A stretch of DNA of 64,000 nucleotides from Chlorokybus atmophyticus (taxonomy: Eukaryota; Streptophyta; Chlorokybophyceae; Chlorokybales; Chlorokybaceae). The position numbers and the translations under genes are program-made. The notes under the pieces are model-generated. The model was given only the letters and a program-made list of their open reading frames with translations, had not been told where the DNA came from and did not search any database. The stretch lies in the NCBI GenBank assembly GCA_009103225.1, contig RHPI01000797.1, forward strand, positions 247,064 through 311,063, given 5' to 3'. This document shows, in pieces, positions 12,001 through 22,504 of the stretch. The first letter of the stretch is position 1. Each line of letters opens with the position of its first letter.

Positions 12001-13434
12001 CGTGTCCACGCAACTGCATGCAGCTGGTGTACCTGGAGCGACGGACTGGTGATCTGCACGACACTTCAGTTCCAGAGTGATCCGGCAATGGTGCCGGCAG
12101 GCATGGCGAGCTTTCCCGCCTCCGAGTGGATGGAGATGGTGGTGGTGGTGAATAAGAAGGGCTGCGGGTGGTAAAGGGAGAGAAGTCGGGAGAGAAAGGA
12201 GCAGAGGAAGGAGAGTGTTGATAGGTAGGTGATGTTGGAGGGCTGGAGTGAGGACTGGAGGCGTAAGGCGATGAGGGAGAGTAGTAATGTGGGGTGAGCT
12301 GAGGACTTCCCGGAGAATAGGGTGAGTTCTCCATGGCCTTTTGGGGACTGTACTGAATGCTTCTGGGAGAGTAAGGCGCAGGAGAATGTGGCTCAGCAGA
12401 TGTGGGACCATGCACGGGGGAGTTGCCAGGAGAGCACCAGGGCGGCGTGCTGGGAGTGTAGAGGACGGGACTGTACACCGGACTGTTGGGGGAATGAGCA
12501 CACACCGGGGCGTACTGCTGAGCAGGAGAATGTGGCTCAGCAGGTGCGGGATAATATACAGGGGAATTGCCAGGAGAGCACCAGAGTGGCGTGGTGGGAG
12601 TGTAGAGGACGGGACTGTACACTGGGCTGTTGGGGGATTGAGCACACGCCGGGGAGTACTGCTGATCAGGTAATGTGAGCAAGTTGTGTGGGCTGTGAGT
12701 GAGTCGTGGCGTCTGGGGTGAGGTTTCTGGACTGTGTACGCATGACCACACTGGTCTGTAGGGTGAGCTGTGAGGTTCGTAGCCTGATGGGACAAATCTG
12801 CGCGGCGGACTTTGCGACCTAGATAACGATGGCAGCGGTGAGGATGCCCTGTACTCGGGGGTTCTTGACTTGCTTCGTGACCTGTGGCGCGGCGGTTTAT
12901 GTGCGGCGTATTCCATGCTCGAGTATATGCGCCGCCAGAGGCTAGCTAGCTGCCCGTGCTGATCACTAGGCAAAGGAGACCTTGCTCTACTGCGGTCGCG
13001 AGAAATGGCACGATCTGCTTCGTCATGATGGCTTTTGCGCTGTCGGGAGCGACGTTGCGATGACCTTGATGGTGAAGTCTGCGGCCATAGCAGGCTCATT
13101 ACTAAAACTAGGTAAAAGAGACGCCCGCGCAAACACAGGCAGTTTCAGAGCAAGCAAGCTTTCTCATCGCACAAACACTCGCGTGCAAGCACGCTTGTGT
13201 ACCCGCACGCGCAGGAGCATCATCAAAGAGCGAAGTGTAGAGCAGCAAGACATACGCAGGCTCTCAAATGCTTACACTGTGAAGCCAAACGTAACATTGA
13301 GAACAGCACGCAAGCTGCATGCAATAAACAACACAAGTGCTTGAGTATGCTTTAGAAGCAGCTTTCACATTTACATCCCTAGGAAATGCAATACAGCCAG
13401 TACGTACCTCACGAGCATGGCGACGTTTAGCCAT
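9047..13434 (-). CDS. SRA-YDG domain protein with YSP repeats, acidic region and C-terminal zinc ribbon
   Basis: SRA-YDG domains flip out and read methylated cytosine in UHRF1 and plant SUVH proteins. Ten exons in consistent phase give 1013 aa (minus strand): 13434-13408, 13078-12033, 11786-11732, 11655-11249, 11043-10905, 10824-10742, 10638-10499, 10418-10312, 10272-10072, 9883-9047. Order: MAKRRHARE start; RS-rich segment; Pro/Ser/Tyr-rich region with many YSP and SP units (about 110-340); acidic Glu/Asp run (about 395-480); helical stretch EDMVREVLRLHRERIVALK; SRA domain (about 575-735) with KRIGEVPGIPVGMIF, YKNLDEGET, YMGQQ, SGGNQAL, PVRLIRR, YSGLYRV and FKLTRLPDQ; a Gln/Ser/Thr-rich linker; and a C-terminal ribbon with CPSADC and CGKC. 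No SET, pre-SET, RING or PHD domain is present. Likely nuclear. SRA identity is strong; function of the rest is unknown. Confidence 0.88.
12378..12664 (-). repeat. 144-bp tandem duplication inside the SRA gene
   Basis: Two adjacent copies (about 12378-12521 and 12522-12664) encode two 48-residue blocks sharing NSPVYSPVLYTP and CSPGNSPV. The period is a multiple of three and the frame is kept. The copies differ at scattered bases, so this is a genuine old duplication and not an assembly repeat. Confidence 0.9.
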
Positions 13435-14035
13435 TGTTCGACTTGTCTACACAACCACGACCAGGGGTTACAAGTACAACAGCTCTGTTCACAAAGGCAG
13501 CGTTAGCTCTGGCATGCACAAAGGCACAAGTGGCTGTCGTATGAGTACGCTACTGCAGGAGTTGGTTAATGTGTAGTTGCACCGCAGCCACTAGAACTTG
13601 CAAGCAACAATGCTGCCAGTTTAGATAATGCATGCTACGTTTGCGATACGGCAAGCTGCACAGCAAAAAGCTGCAAACCATGGCTGCTGTACTCTAAATT
13701 CATGAGCAACGGCGGCTGTACGGCTTCTGCCTACGAGACATCAGTAAACACGCAGCGGTAGAGCTGAACGACAAACCAAGGCTTTGCTCTCTCCGAACCT
13801 GACTGCAACTCCTCACACTCATGCACTGCAACACAACCAACCGTATGTGCACTCCAGAGGTGCGTGCCAATACAATATCACCAAAACACAACGCCCCACC
13901 TTTGCAAAGCAGACAGGCACCGTCAAATCCTTCACGTCGTTCCAACCCAGCCAGCACCAATCCTTCCGTGTTCAGCACCCCTCCCGCCAGCAACAGCGCC
14001 GTGAGCCCCGCACGACCCCGACCAGCTCGCCGCCA

Positions 14036-14072
<37 letters not shown>

Positions 14073-14700
14073 TGCTGCTGCCCCGACAGACGCCGCTGCA
14101 TGCGCACAAGCACTGGCTGCACTTGCTCAGGACTTTTATTTCCTTACATGCACGAGCATGCAAAGCGACCTGCTCGAGTCAAGCAGTGAGTACCGTAGTA
14201 AGCTAAGCTACATTTGCGGCTGAGTGCGGTCGTGCGCAGGGAGTTGTTGCAAAAAGTCTGGTCAAGCGCAGGTCGCTGTTCAGGTCGCTTCTCGAGAAGT
14301 TATCAGGAGTGTTCAGGCCTTGTTAATAGTTCAGGTTCAAGGTTGATACATTCTTCTCATGTGCTTGGTGCAGGTCAAGTTATATTTAAAATGCACTCCC
14401 CTGCTCGGCTGCTGCAGGTTGTTGTCCGTTGGTGCTGCCATTCCTGCACGCCCTTGCACGCACGTAGTGTAGTGTGGTGGTGGTGTAGCTTGTGGTTGAG
14501 CTAAGCAGTGGCTGTACCCCCCGGCCAAATCTCAATTGTCTGGTATTATGGTTTCTTTACTTGTCAGCCCATGAATTGCTGCATGTCTATAATATTGTAT
14601 GCACATTGAGCGTGGACATTGTAAAAAACATCGTGGTAAAACGTTAACGCAGGCTTTGCTGAACAAGCATGTTATGCGCATGCTTACATACTGCTTGCCC
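13435..14700. other. Intergenic region between two minus-strand genes, with GCC repeat
   Basis: It lies upstream of the SRA gene start and downstream of the F-box gene stop. Proline- or arginine-rich frames (about 13700-14206, both strands) centre on a (GCC)n run and are not supported by splice sites or family similarity. Nothing else recognised. Confidence 0.5.
14038..14083 (+). repeat. (GCC)n trinucleotide run
   Basis: About eleven consecutive GCC units followed by GCT GCT GCT G, encoding poly-Pro, poly-Arg or poly-Gly depending on frame. It is the source of the spurious frames in this region. Confidence 0.9.
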
Positions 14701-16892
14701 TTACGGTCTACCCAATCCTACAGCAATGACAATGAGCCGCGCAAAAGCAAATGCAAGCGAGTACCACGCCATGACATTGGTGTGCAAGAGTTGTGCAATG
14801 TCAAACGCGTAACCTTCCTCGTCTTCGTAAATGAAAGCTGCACGTCCATCGTTAAGCGTCGCCATGACACGGACTACGTGCACTGTGAAGTCCGCGATGT
14901 AGTTATCACCCAGCAAGTGGCCCGCTGCACCATTTGAATGTGGCAAAACTGTGGGACAACCACATGCAAACATGACCAGCAGTCTCACGCGCATGTCGTT
15001 GAATGGCTTGGAAGGCCCACTAGGCATCCATTTCAGAGTTGACAATCCCCAAAGCCTTGCCCAACTCCACTGACTCGCTGGAGCATCGGCATCGAAGCTG
15101 TTCAACAGGCACGCCATCTTGTTGTCTTTGAGCCGCACAACATGCAACATCACACGAATCGCATCAGCCCCGTCGCTGCCCCAACCGCCCCAAACTGGAC
15201 ACCGCTGGCTCATTTGCAAACACAGTCTGAACCAGACAGTGTTGTGACTCAAGCCTTCACTGAGGCCTTTGAGCTGCGAAGCAAACAGGAAAGTGGAGGG
15301 TTGACCCTTTCATTTCAACAAATAGTGGCACTTGTCCCACGAATGACCGGTGTGCCCTTACAGTATATGCAGAGGTGGATCGCACAGTCTGTCCATGCAA
15401 GCGGATGTGAAGGATGTATAGATAAGCGTCCTTTCTCAGCATACTCTGATCAGCATCCACCTCCTCGTTAACAACCAGCAGATTGTTGCAGATTGGCGTC
15501 AAGCGCGAGTGCTCGTACTTTGCAAATAGCTGCTTGTATGTGCAAGTCTCCAATTTGTCATGCACCTACGCGCGCATGTGAGCGAGCTTCTCTTTTACAG
15601 CCATGCATTCATGTATGGACACAGCAACTTCAAAACAACTGTACAAATGACAACCCCCTTAGCAAACATGAGCATATGCGATGTGCCGCATGCAGTGGTG
15701 ATGAACATAAGTATATGCACCTCAGCAGCTGCAGCAAAGCCAGTGTTGGCGCAAAGGGACTTCCAAAGGGAGTCCTCCTGGGCAGCTGCACGCCACGCCC
15801 TGCAGACACATAAGCATGCAGCCAAGTCGCGCAATGAGAGACACGGGAACACGCTTACCGCTAGCAAATCGATCAAGCCTGCAACCTCTGATGCTGCGCG
15901 CTGCTCCGGCAACATTCTGAAGCCTCTGCAAAGGTTTGACAGGCAAGCGTGTCAACAATGTGGCAGCTTGAGTACCCTACATACGGAATGCTACAAGCAT
16001 GGTTGCAGATGCTAAGCTCTCTCTGCACGCAGATTCCTTACGACAGTGTCTGTTTTCCAAGACGCAGCAACGACACAGAGCTCTTTTCCGCTAGCAACCA
16101 TGAGAACAATACATCATAACTGTGCCGCATAACTTTTTTGCATCTAGAACATAGGTTGGGCATGCGGTGGCACACATGGCATTAGACACGCGGGTGGAGT
16201 TCTGCAGCATGCCCCACGCTCTGTTGAGACACATTCTTCCTTGCTTAACAACACAGATTGCCATTATCAATGCTGCCACAAGCACTGCCGCAAAATGCGA
16301 AGTCGACAGTTATCCCCCCTCAACCAGCGATGAACACTGCAACATTGCTGTCAAAGCACATACACGGCTTGAACGTTAGCAAACAGTTGATCAAGTACAG
16401 AGTCCAGTGAATCCCATTGCAGAAAACACACGCACGCAGGCACGCACTTTCATTATTCAACCACCCACCCGTACCGTTATACATCTCTACCACGGCAGGC
16501 CCGCAAAACAGTGCATCCAGATCATACGTGTTTGCTTACTTGTAAGGCGTGGTGCACTCAGTGGCAGCAACACGCGGAAATGCGCGACCAGCGGTCAATG
16601 TCGTCGCAAGGGCGCTTTTGGCATAGCGTTCGCGTTCGTCTCCTCCTCCTCCATGATATACCCCCTCCTCGTCTGTCTCCGACGCTTCGCCACCGCCTCT
16701 ACTTGCGGCCTCGTGCACAATTTGGGTTGGTGGGTTAATACTGGTGCTGGAATTGAGTGGCTGGTTGGATGCAAGGGGCGGCAGCGGTAGTGCGTCGTGG
16801 CAGGGTAAGCTTGCAGCCTCGCTTGCTGCGCTGTATGCTAGCTGAAACAAGCAGCCATATAGAGTTCTTGCCTTGCTCGCTAGTTCAAGCAC
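14701..16892 (-). CDS. F-box protein
   Basis: F-box proteins are the substrate-choosing subunits of SCF ubiquitin ligases. The firm exon is 15925-15721, whose frame reads LLAVSVFPCLSLRDLAACLC followed by VCRAWRAAAQEDSLWKSLC, a textbook F-box. Downstream exons in matching phase are 15565-15362 (containing YKQLFAKYEHSRLTP) and 15204-14701, a conserved-looking globular C-terminus of unknown fold (WSWARLWGLSTLKWMP). A possible first exon 16892-16540 ends at a strong GTAAGC donor in the right phase (a Gly/Glu-rich leader); otherwise translation starts at the ATG at 15915. The full model gives 421 aa. A GTAAGC...CAG pair inside the F-box mimics a short intron, but removing it destroys the domain. 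No substrate domain such as LRR or Kelch is seen. Confidence 0.72.
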
Positions 16893-17049
16893 TGCTTGCT
16901 TGCTGCCGTGCGTGGCTGCATGCTGGCTGTCTGTGCTGGCTTTGCTAATCGGCAGCTGCTGGGTTGCTTTTGGGATGCTTTGTTATTTGTCTTCTTGTTC
17001 GAGACATTGCCGGAAGCGCAATCCAGAAGCTAGGCTGTAGGAACAGTGC

Positions 17050-18992
17050 ATGGGTTTGGCTTTGTCTAACCTTAGGCTGAAAGAGTGGAAACAGTTGGAG
17101 CGACTTTCTTTCGGTTGTGCTCAGGTGGGAGCCTTGGCTGTCAGGCTGCTGGCACAGGCGCGAGGGCCTGCTCTGTCGGAGCCCTGCAGCCTGAGGAGCA
17201 GCCTGGCAGGCAGCGCGGGGTTGGGGCATGCAGGTGGCGAGCAAACGCAGGCACCCGCCGGCATGAGCAGCGATAACTCCGTGCAGGTGCGCAAACGGCA
17301 CATACGCTGCGCTTCAGTGTGTCACAGATTAGTGTGCAAGTTGCACTTGCCAATTGCAAGTTTACTTTAGGTGTACTTGGTTTGTTGTTCCGTCTGCTCA
17401 TTGTGTATGCTCTCGTTCAACTAGTGGACATGCGTACATAAGTAAGACACGACGCAACATACACAGAGTACAGGCATCTGCGCTTGCGACGTCAACGTGT
17501 GTAAGCATGCGAGTAGTCAATCAGACAGTCAGGCTGTGCACAGTGTCAAAGCTGCTTTGCTCTCTGAACTCAGTGAGTGTATGCTGCATGCATTGACACC
17601 ATGCTTCCCTCAACCATCTGCGCGCATGCGCAGCACCGTCAAGGTGTTGCTATCTCCGTTGAAGGCAACATAGGAGTTGGCAAGTCCACTCTTTTGCGGC
17701 TTGCGCAAGCAAGCAAGGACCTTGGCAGGTACAACTTGTCGTGTTCTGGCTGTAGGCACGTTGCTATCCTGCCACTTTTGCCAACCATCAATGTTGATAT
17801 TGCGAGCAAGTACCTAGTCAAGCGGTGACGCTGACGCGCGAGCTAATCACACTTGTGCGCAGTGCAGTTGTTCTCTGCCCGGAGCCTATCGAGCACTGGC
17901 AGAATGTGAACGGGACAGGGCAAAACATGCTCGATGCTTTCTACAAGGACCCACATAGGTATGTATGTCACTCGCGTGGAGCTGTACCAAGCATGGCAAC
18001 TTTACACACTGTCCAATTTATGCCGAAACGCTTTCTTGTTGCTTTCGTTTTTGGTTTGCCGTCTAATACATGCATCTAACATATATATACAACACTTTGG
18101 GATGCTGGCTTCTGCGCAGGTACTCATACCTGTTTCAAAGCTATGTGTTCATCACGCGTTTCCTGCAGCACCATTCTGCCGCGCAGGCGCACGGCAAGCC
18201 CGGCACAGTGCGCCTGTTAGAACGCAGCGTGTTCACCGACAGAGCTATCTTTCAGGCCGCTGCCGCCGAGACTGGTATGATGACCAAGCTTGAAGTCGCC
18301 GCTTACGACTTCTGGTTTGACTCCGTTGTCTCAGTCCTCCCTAACTTAGTAAGCCACTACGTGTTGCAGCCTGCCTGGCACTGCAACGCTTGCTGGTTTG
18401 TTGTGGTGCATGCAACATGTTAGAGACACCCAACATGCATCCAATGCATATGTCTTATGCAGGTGCCGGATGCTTTTGTGTATATGCGTGCAACACCCTC
18501 AGTATGCCACCAGCGGTTGAAGTCGAGGTAACACGAGGGGGAAAATGTTGTCTACAGTGATCAGCATTGCACATCTAACAATGGTACACGACAGAGCAAG
18601 GAGTGAGGAGGTGGGCGTGACGCTGGATTACCTGCAGCTGATTCACGAGAAGCACGAGCGGTGGTTCGTGCACGGGACGGATCCAGCGCCAAGTCATGGT
18701 GAGAGCAACGAGCACACGCGCACAGCCCCTGCAGGTAGCTGTTAGCTGTTCATGATGCGACGCGTTATTGTGAGTACTTTGTCTCATTGGCTTGTTTGGT
18801 TGTGCAGGAGCCAGAGCCAGCGTGCGTTGGAGGGTGTTGAACGGGGAGCGTTGCCATCCGTTGCTGCACGGAAAGCCAGTGCTGATCATAGACTGCGAAC
18901 CCCACATAGAAGCATTGGATATTGGGTCTGTTGCAGGGGATAGCCTTGTGCACAACATGTCGCAATTTTTTCGTGAAATGAAGCTGGTTTAG
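17050..18992 (+). CDS. Deoxynucleoside kinase (TK2/dGK/dCK family), probably organellar
   Basis: Phosphorylates deoxynucleosides in the salvage route to dNTPs. Seven exons in consistent phase give 334 aa: 17050-17286, 17634-17728, 17863-17958, 18120-18348, 18463-18527, 18601-18698, 18808-18992. Exon 1 encodes about 80 residues rich in Leu, Ala and Arg, a likely mitochondrial or plastid leader. Then the P-loop GNIGVGKST, the substrate-site segment CPEPIEHWQNVNG, YLFQSYVFITR, ERSVFTDR (the ERS motif that binds the substrate sugar), ATPSVCHQRLKSRSRSEE-type lid region and VTLDYLQLIHEKHERWF, all in family order. The gene is divergent from the F-box gene with only about 158 bp between the predicted starts. 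The substrate (dG, dC, dT or broad) cannot be read from sequence. Confidence 0.9.
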
Positions 18993-19707
18993 CAGCTTGT
19001 GTAGTGGAATCCATGACACATAGGCAAAGACTGTACTACCCACCAGCCACTATCACCACCACCACACGCATTCAGTCCGGCTTACGCAGCTAGGGGTATG
19101 TGGGCAAGAAATAGCACACACCGGATCAGTGCTTAGACACTGCAAGTTGTAAGCCAGCCAGCCAGCAAGCAAGCTACTCAGCCAAGCATGTGTACAGGAT
19201 ATGTGAAGTGCTGTACATACAACGCGGCGTGCACTGACGCATGCATTTCACATGCAAGGAGTGTGCGCGCTGGGCTGTTGAGCGGCTGCAGCAGATTAGA
19301 GCAGCATCACCTATATGCATCGCCGAGTCCTGAGTGTGTTGATAGAGATAATGAGTTAGCAGTGACTTGATGATGGCACAACGACATGACTCTAAGCTCA
19401 GTTCTGAAGCCTGCTTGAGGTGACTGCCAAACTCAGGGCATGTCCCAGTGCCAGCCGTTTCTGTTCGCCACCATGCCGCATGGTTCTACAACAACATCCT
19501 TATTTGGCGGTCTTGCAGCGAATGTCTATCATAAAGTTAACTGTCAGCTCACTGCTGAGGATTGTTCACAACAACTTTGTACCTATTGAATGGGTTCTAC
19601 TCGCATCAGCACGTCTCCAACTCAACTAGACTAACACTACAGTATGGACAGCAAGCAAGCATTAGCTTGATCTACAAAAATGCGTGCATTCCAATACCAA
19701 GCGCTCA
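18993..19707. other. Convergent intergenic region dNK/DDA1-SAP
   Basis: It holds the 3' UTRs of both genes and short imperfect GCCA and GCAA repeats near 19155-19180. No other gene is supported. Confidence 0.55.
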
Positions 19708-21113
19708 TCACTTGGCTGGACGCTTTGACTTGGTTGTCTCTTTTTCCTGCGCTTGTAGCAACCGAGCCACCAACTCCTCCTACACACAGATGGAAAATGA
19801 AGTGGATGCAGCACATGCTGGCATACATTGGTGCATTGGTGACATGACGCTACGCTGTTCACCTACAATAATCGATGGGACATGCACTATGAGGGTGGCT
19901 TGCATTGTTGTTCGTTCCTGTGTGTTGCACCGGTGCAAACGTGCATGTGGAGCATACTACTGCTTGAACGCAAGTGCACACGCTAGACACTTGGGCAAAA
20001 GATGGCAGCTTTGCAGCAATAGTGAGTAGTGAGTGCAATAATAACAGATGCACACAGTGTGCTCACCTTCTTCCCACTTCTCCCCAACCCTTTCTCGCGC
20101 AATAAAATCTTCAACTGCTCGACCGTTTTTGCCAGGAGAGTGCGCTCCGTGTGTGACGTGCTGCCGCTACCAGACGCACCTCCTTTCGAACCTGACGCCT
20201 CAGCTGCTGAACAGCAAAAGAACAAGAAGTACACCAACAGTGTAAGCACCCCAATGGATATTGTGACACGCAAATGACATCTGCGCACGCACCTCCTCCA
20301 CGCCCTCGCCCACTATTATGTCGCTTTGCTGCGGGCGCTGCATCGGATGCTTCCGCCGGTCTGCAATGCGATTGAGCCAGTATCACAACCATCAGATGCA
20401 ACAACATGCTGGCAAAAGACAGACACTTGCTGACATACTCCTCCCTTGCATCATGCAACATGCCATGTAGCTTCCTGGAGTAAGAGCACACTAGTGTGGG
20501 GATTTGAGATGCATGCGCGCGAGAGACTGAAACCTTCATGAAAGAGTGTACCGTTTTTCCTTGCTGCTGGCGTCCTTGGCTTGCTTCAGTGTGAGTGCGC
20601 GTATCAAGATATTTGTTTGGTCAGTCGTGATCCGCCCGCTCTCTGCATGCATGAGGCAGAGAGGTCACAAAGAAACGATCCCATACGAGGTGTGGTGTGA
20701 CATTCCACAACAACACTTGCAAAGTGGTGTCTGTCTTGTAATTTGAAGAAAACATGACAGAAACAACGTGCACCTGGTGGCGTAGTGTTATGCTCGCAAA
20801 GGTATGTCTTGGCTGGCACCTGCAGCAGTATTGAGTAAGTAGAACTGGGACCACAAACTGGCAACATCCTGAAAAAGTGCAAGGACAAAGCCAAACAGGA
20901 AGCAACACACCAAGCATTGGTAAGCATGCATGCACCTACACAAACACACACGCTCAAACGCAAATACGGTACGGAAATACAACTGCGAGCGCACGCACAT
21001 ACACACTCTGTCTCGTTCAGCTAGGCTCATTTGCACTGGTTCGCACTTACGTTCAACACTCCTGCCCATTGCGTGAAGTTGCCCTGACTAGGCAAACCCT
21101 CCAGAAACGCCAT
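19708..21113 (-). CDS. DDA1-like protein fused to a C-terminal SAP motif
   Basis: DDA1 is a small subunit that binds DDB1 in CRL4 ubiquitin ligases (with DET1 and COP10 in plants). Seven exons in matching phase give 171 aa: 21113-21051, 20819-20774, 20642-20552, 20474-20439, 20360-20293, 20206-20067, 19779-19708. Residues 1-60 follow the DDA1 pattern: MAFLEGLPSQGNF, then PAKTYLCEHNTTPP, then RITTDQTNILIR, which corresponds to the conserved ITTE-x-x-NILLR stretch of plant and animal DDA1. A charged, Gly/Ser/Arg-rich linker with an RGRGG element follows. Residues 128-157 form a SAP motif (VEQLKILLREKGLGRSGKK, then EELVARLL), joined across the last intron. The end is Lys-rich (KETTKSKRPAK). DDA1 proteins known to me lack SAP. 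Divergent from TMA7. Confidence 0.82.
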
Positions 21114-21678
21114 CAATGCACCACCGGCCTACTGGCAGCAGCAACACCAGCAGCTACAGTGCAAACCAGCTGTGAGGGACACTTCAATCAGCACTTCTCA
21201 GGCTAAGAGCCACCCCGTTTCCCTAGAAAGCTGTTGCTTGTGCGGGCACAGCTAGCTGTTCAAGCCCTATGCTCAGACGTGAGCCCAGCCGACGCGGCTT
21301 CAATTGTTTACAGAGTTGTGAGGCAATGCAACCAAGCCAACCAACCAGCCTTGCTTGTCTGCCGCCGCTGTCGTCGACCGAGCGAGCTCACAGACAAGCG
21401 CAACGATGCTGCCGCCCCGCGGTTAAGCTAACCGGAGCAACTTGAGCAATGCGTTGACGTGAGCAGTTGGCCGGTTAACTGGCCTTACAATACCTTAGCC
21501 TGATTAACGCAGAAACCAAGGCGGCGGCGGCGGCGGCGGCGGCGGCAGCGGGTGGTGGTGGTGGCGGGATTGGCGGAGGGAGAAGAGTACAGTAAGAGCA
21601 GGTGAGGTAGGGCAGGAGGAGTGTTCTCACGAGGCTGGAGGCCGGGCGTTGGAACAGACAGGACTCGGGCGGTTCATC
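21114..21678. promoter_or_regulatory. Bidirectional upstream region DDA1-SAP/TMA7
   Basis: A 565-bp stretch between divergent start codons, so it must hold both 5' UTRs and promoters. A (GGC)n run lies at about 21520-21547, followed by GGT units. No TATA box stands out. Confidence 0.5.
21520..21547 (+). repeat. (GGC)n run upstream of TMA7
   Basis: About nine GGC units, then GGCAGCGGGTGGTGG. It sits in the TMA7 5' UTR or promoter. Confidence 0.85.
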
Positions 21679-22504
21679 ATGAGCGGGCGACAAGGTGAGA
21701 AAGGGCGAGAGTGATGATTAGGTCCTGCGCTGAACTGTGCAGAGCAGAAATAAGCTGAGCTTGCGTAGCTGTAGGGTGGTTTTTTTTATAGTTGCGATTG
21801 TCTCTCTTACTCAGGCGGCAAGCTCAAGCCCTTGAAAAAGGAGAAGAAGGATGCCAAGGACTACGACGAGGTGAGCCTTTATGCAGCTGTACTACAAAGC
21901 TGATCACGATGACCGTTGATCGCAAGGATCACAAAGTGAAGTTGCGGTTAATCCTTGGGCCGCTTGCGTAAAGCAGCAAGAGCATGTTTTGGTGTGAAGG
22001 CTGTTTTTGTCATTGTTGTACACACGCATAGCCGTGTCAAGAGGCAGTTGGCATTGCGTTTGTCAGCGCTAAAAAGTAAATAGTTTGTGCCGTAGTGTGC
22101 GTGCGTGTTCTGCGCACATGTTTTGTGTTACACTAGCTTATCTGTGGTTGTATTTGCAGGACGACAAAGCTTTCCTGGCAAAGAAGAAGCAGGAAGAAGC
22201 AGTAAGTCAGCTGTTTGTTGTAGGCTTCATATACACTTCATACGCACATGTGCACATGTACTAGTTCCCAATGCGTGCGCTTGGGCTTGGGCTTATGTGT
22301 ATGTGCATGTGTGCAGGCACACGCACTCACTTATGCGCATGTGCACACGTGCGCACGTGTGCAAAGCAACAACAAAGGTTGCTGCTTTCCTCTGCATTGC
22401 TGACCTTTACTCACCTGCAGGAGCTGAAGAAGCTTAAGGAAGCTGCCAAAACGGGAGCCATCGGAGGAGCAGGCTTGAAAAAGAGTGGTGGCGGCAAGAA
22501 GTAA
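21679..22504 (+). CDS. TMA7: TMA7, translation machinery-associated protein 7 (CCDC72)
   Basis: TMA7 is a tiny basic protein found with ribosomes and needed for normal translation in yeast. Four exons give 65 aa: 21679-21694, 21815-21870, 22160-22201, 22421-22504. The sequence starts MSGRQGGKLKPLKKEKKD, continues DYDEDDKAFLAKKKQEE and ends KTGAIGGAGLKKSGGGKK, which is the whole conserved family. The start lies 16 nt before the first donor; the second residue is Ser as usual. The second-to-third exon intron is rich in TG/CA dinucleotides. A TGTAA poly(A)-like element follows at 22605. Confidence 0.96.

Noticed and set aside
13700-14206. Proline- and arginine-rich frames on both strands
   Set aside because: They arise from the GCC trinucleotide run; the opposite-strand frames cannot both be real and neither has splice support.
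15781-15840. A 60-base intron inside the F-box exon (GTAAGC to CAG)
   Set aside because: The splice sites look good, but splicing would remove the central F-box residues; the unspliced frame gives a complete F-box.
20821-20868. An extra DDA1-SAP exon reading DVASLWSQFYLLNTAA
   Set aside because: It has a fair acceptor, but joining exon 1 directly to 20819-20774 keeps phase 0 and matches the DDA1 family spacing; the extra piece does not.
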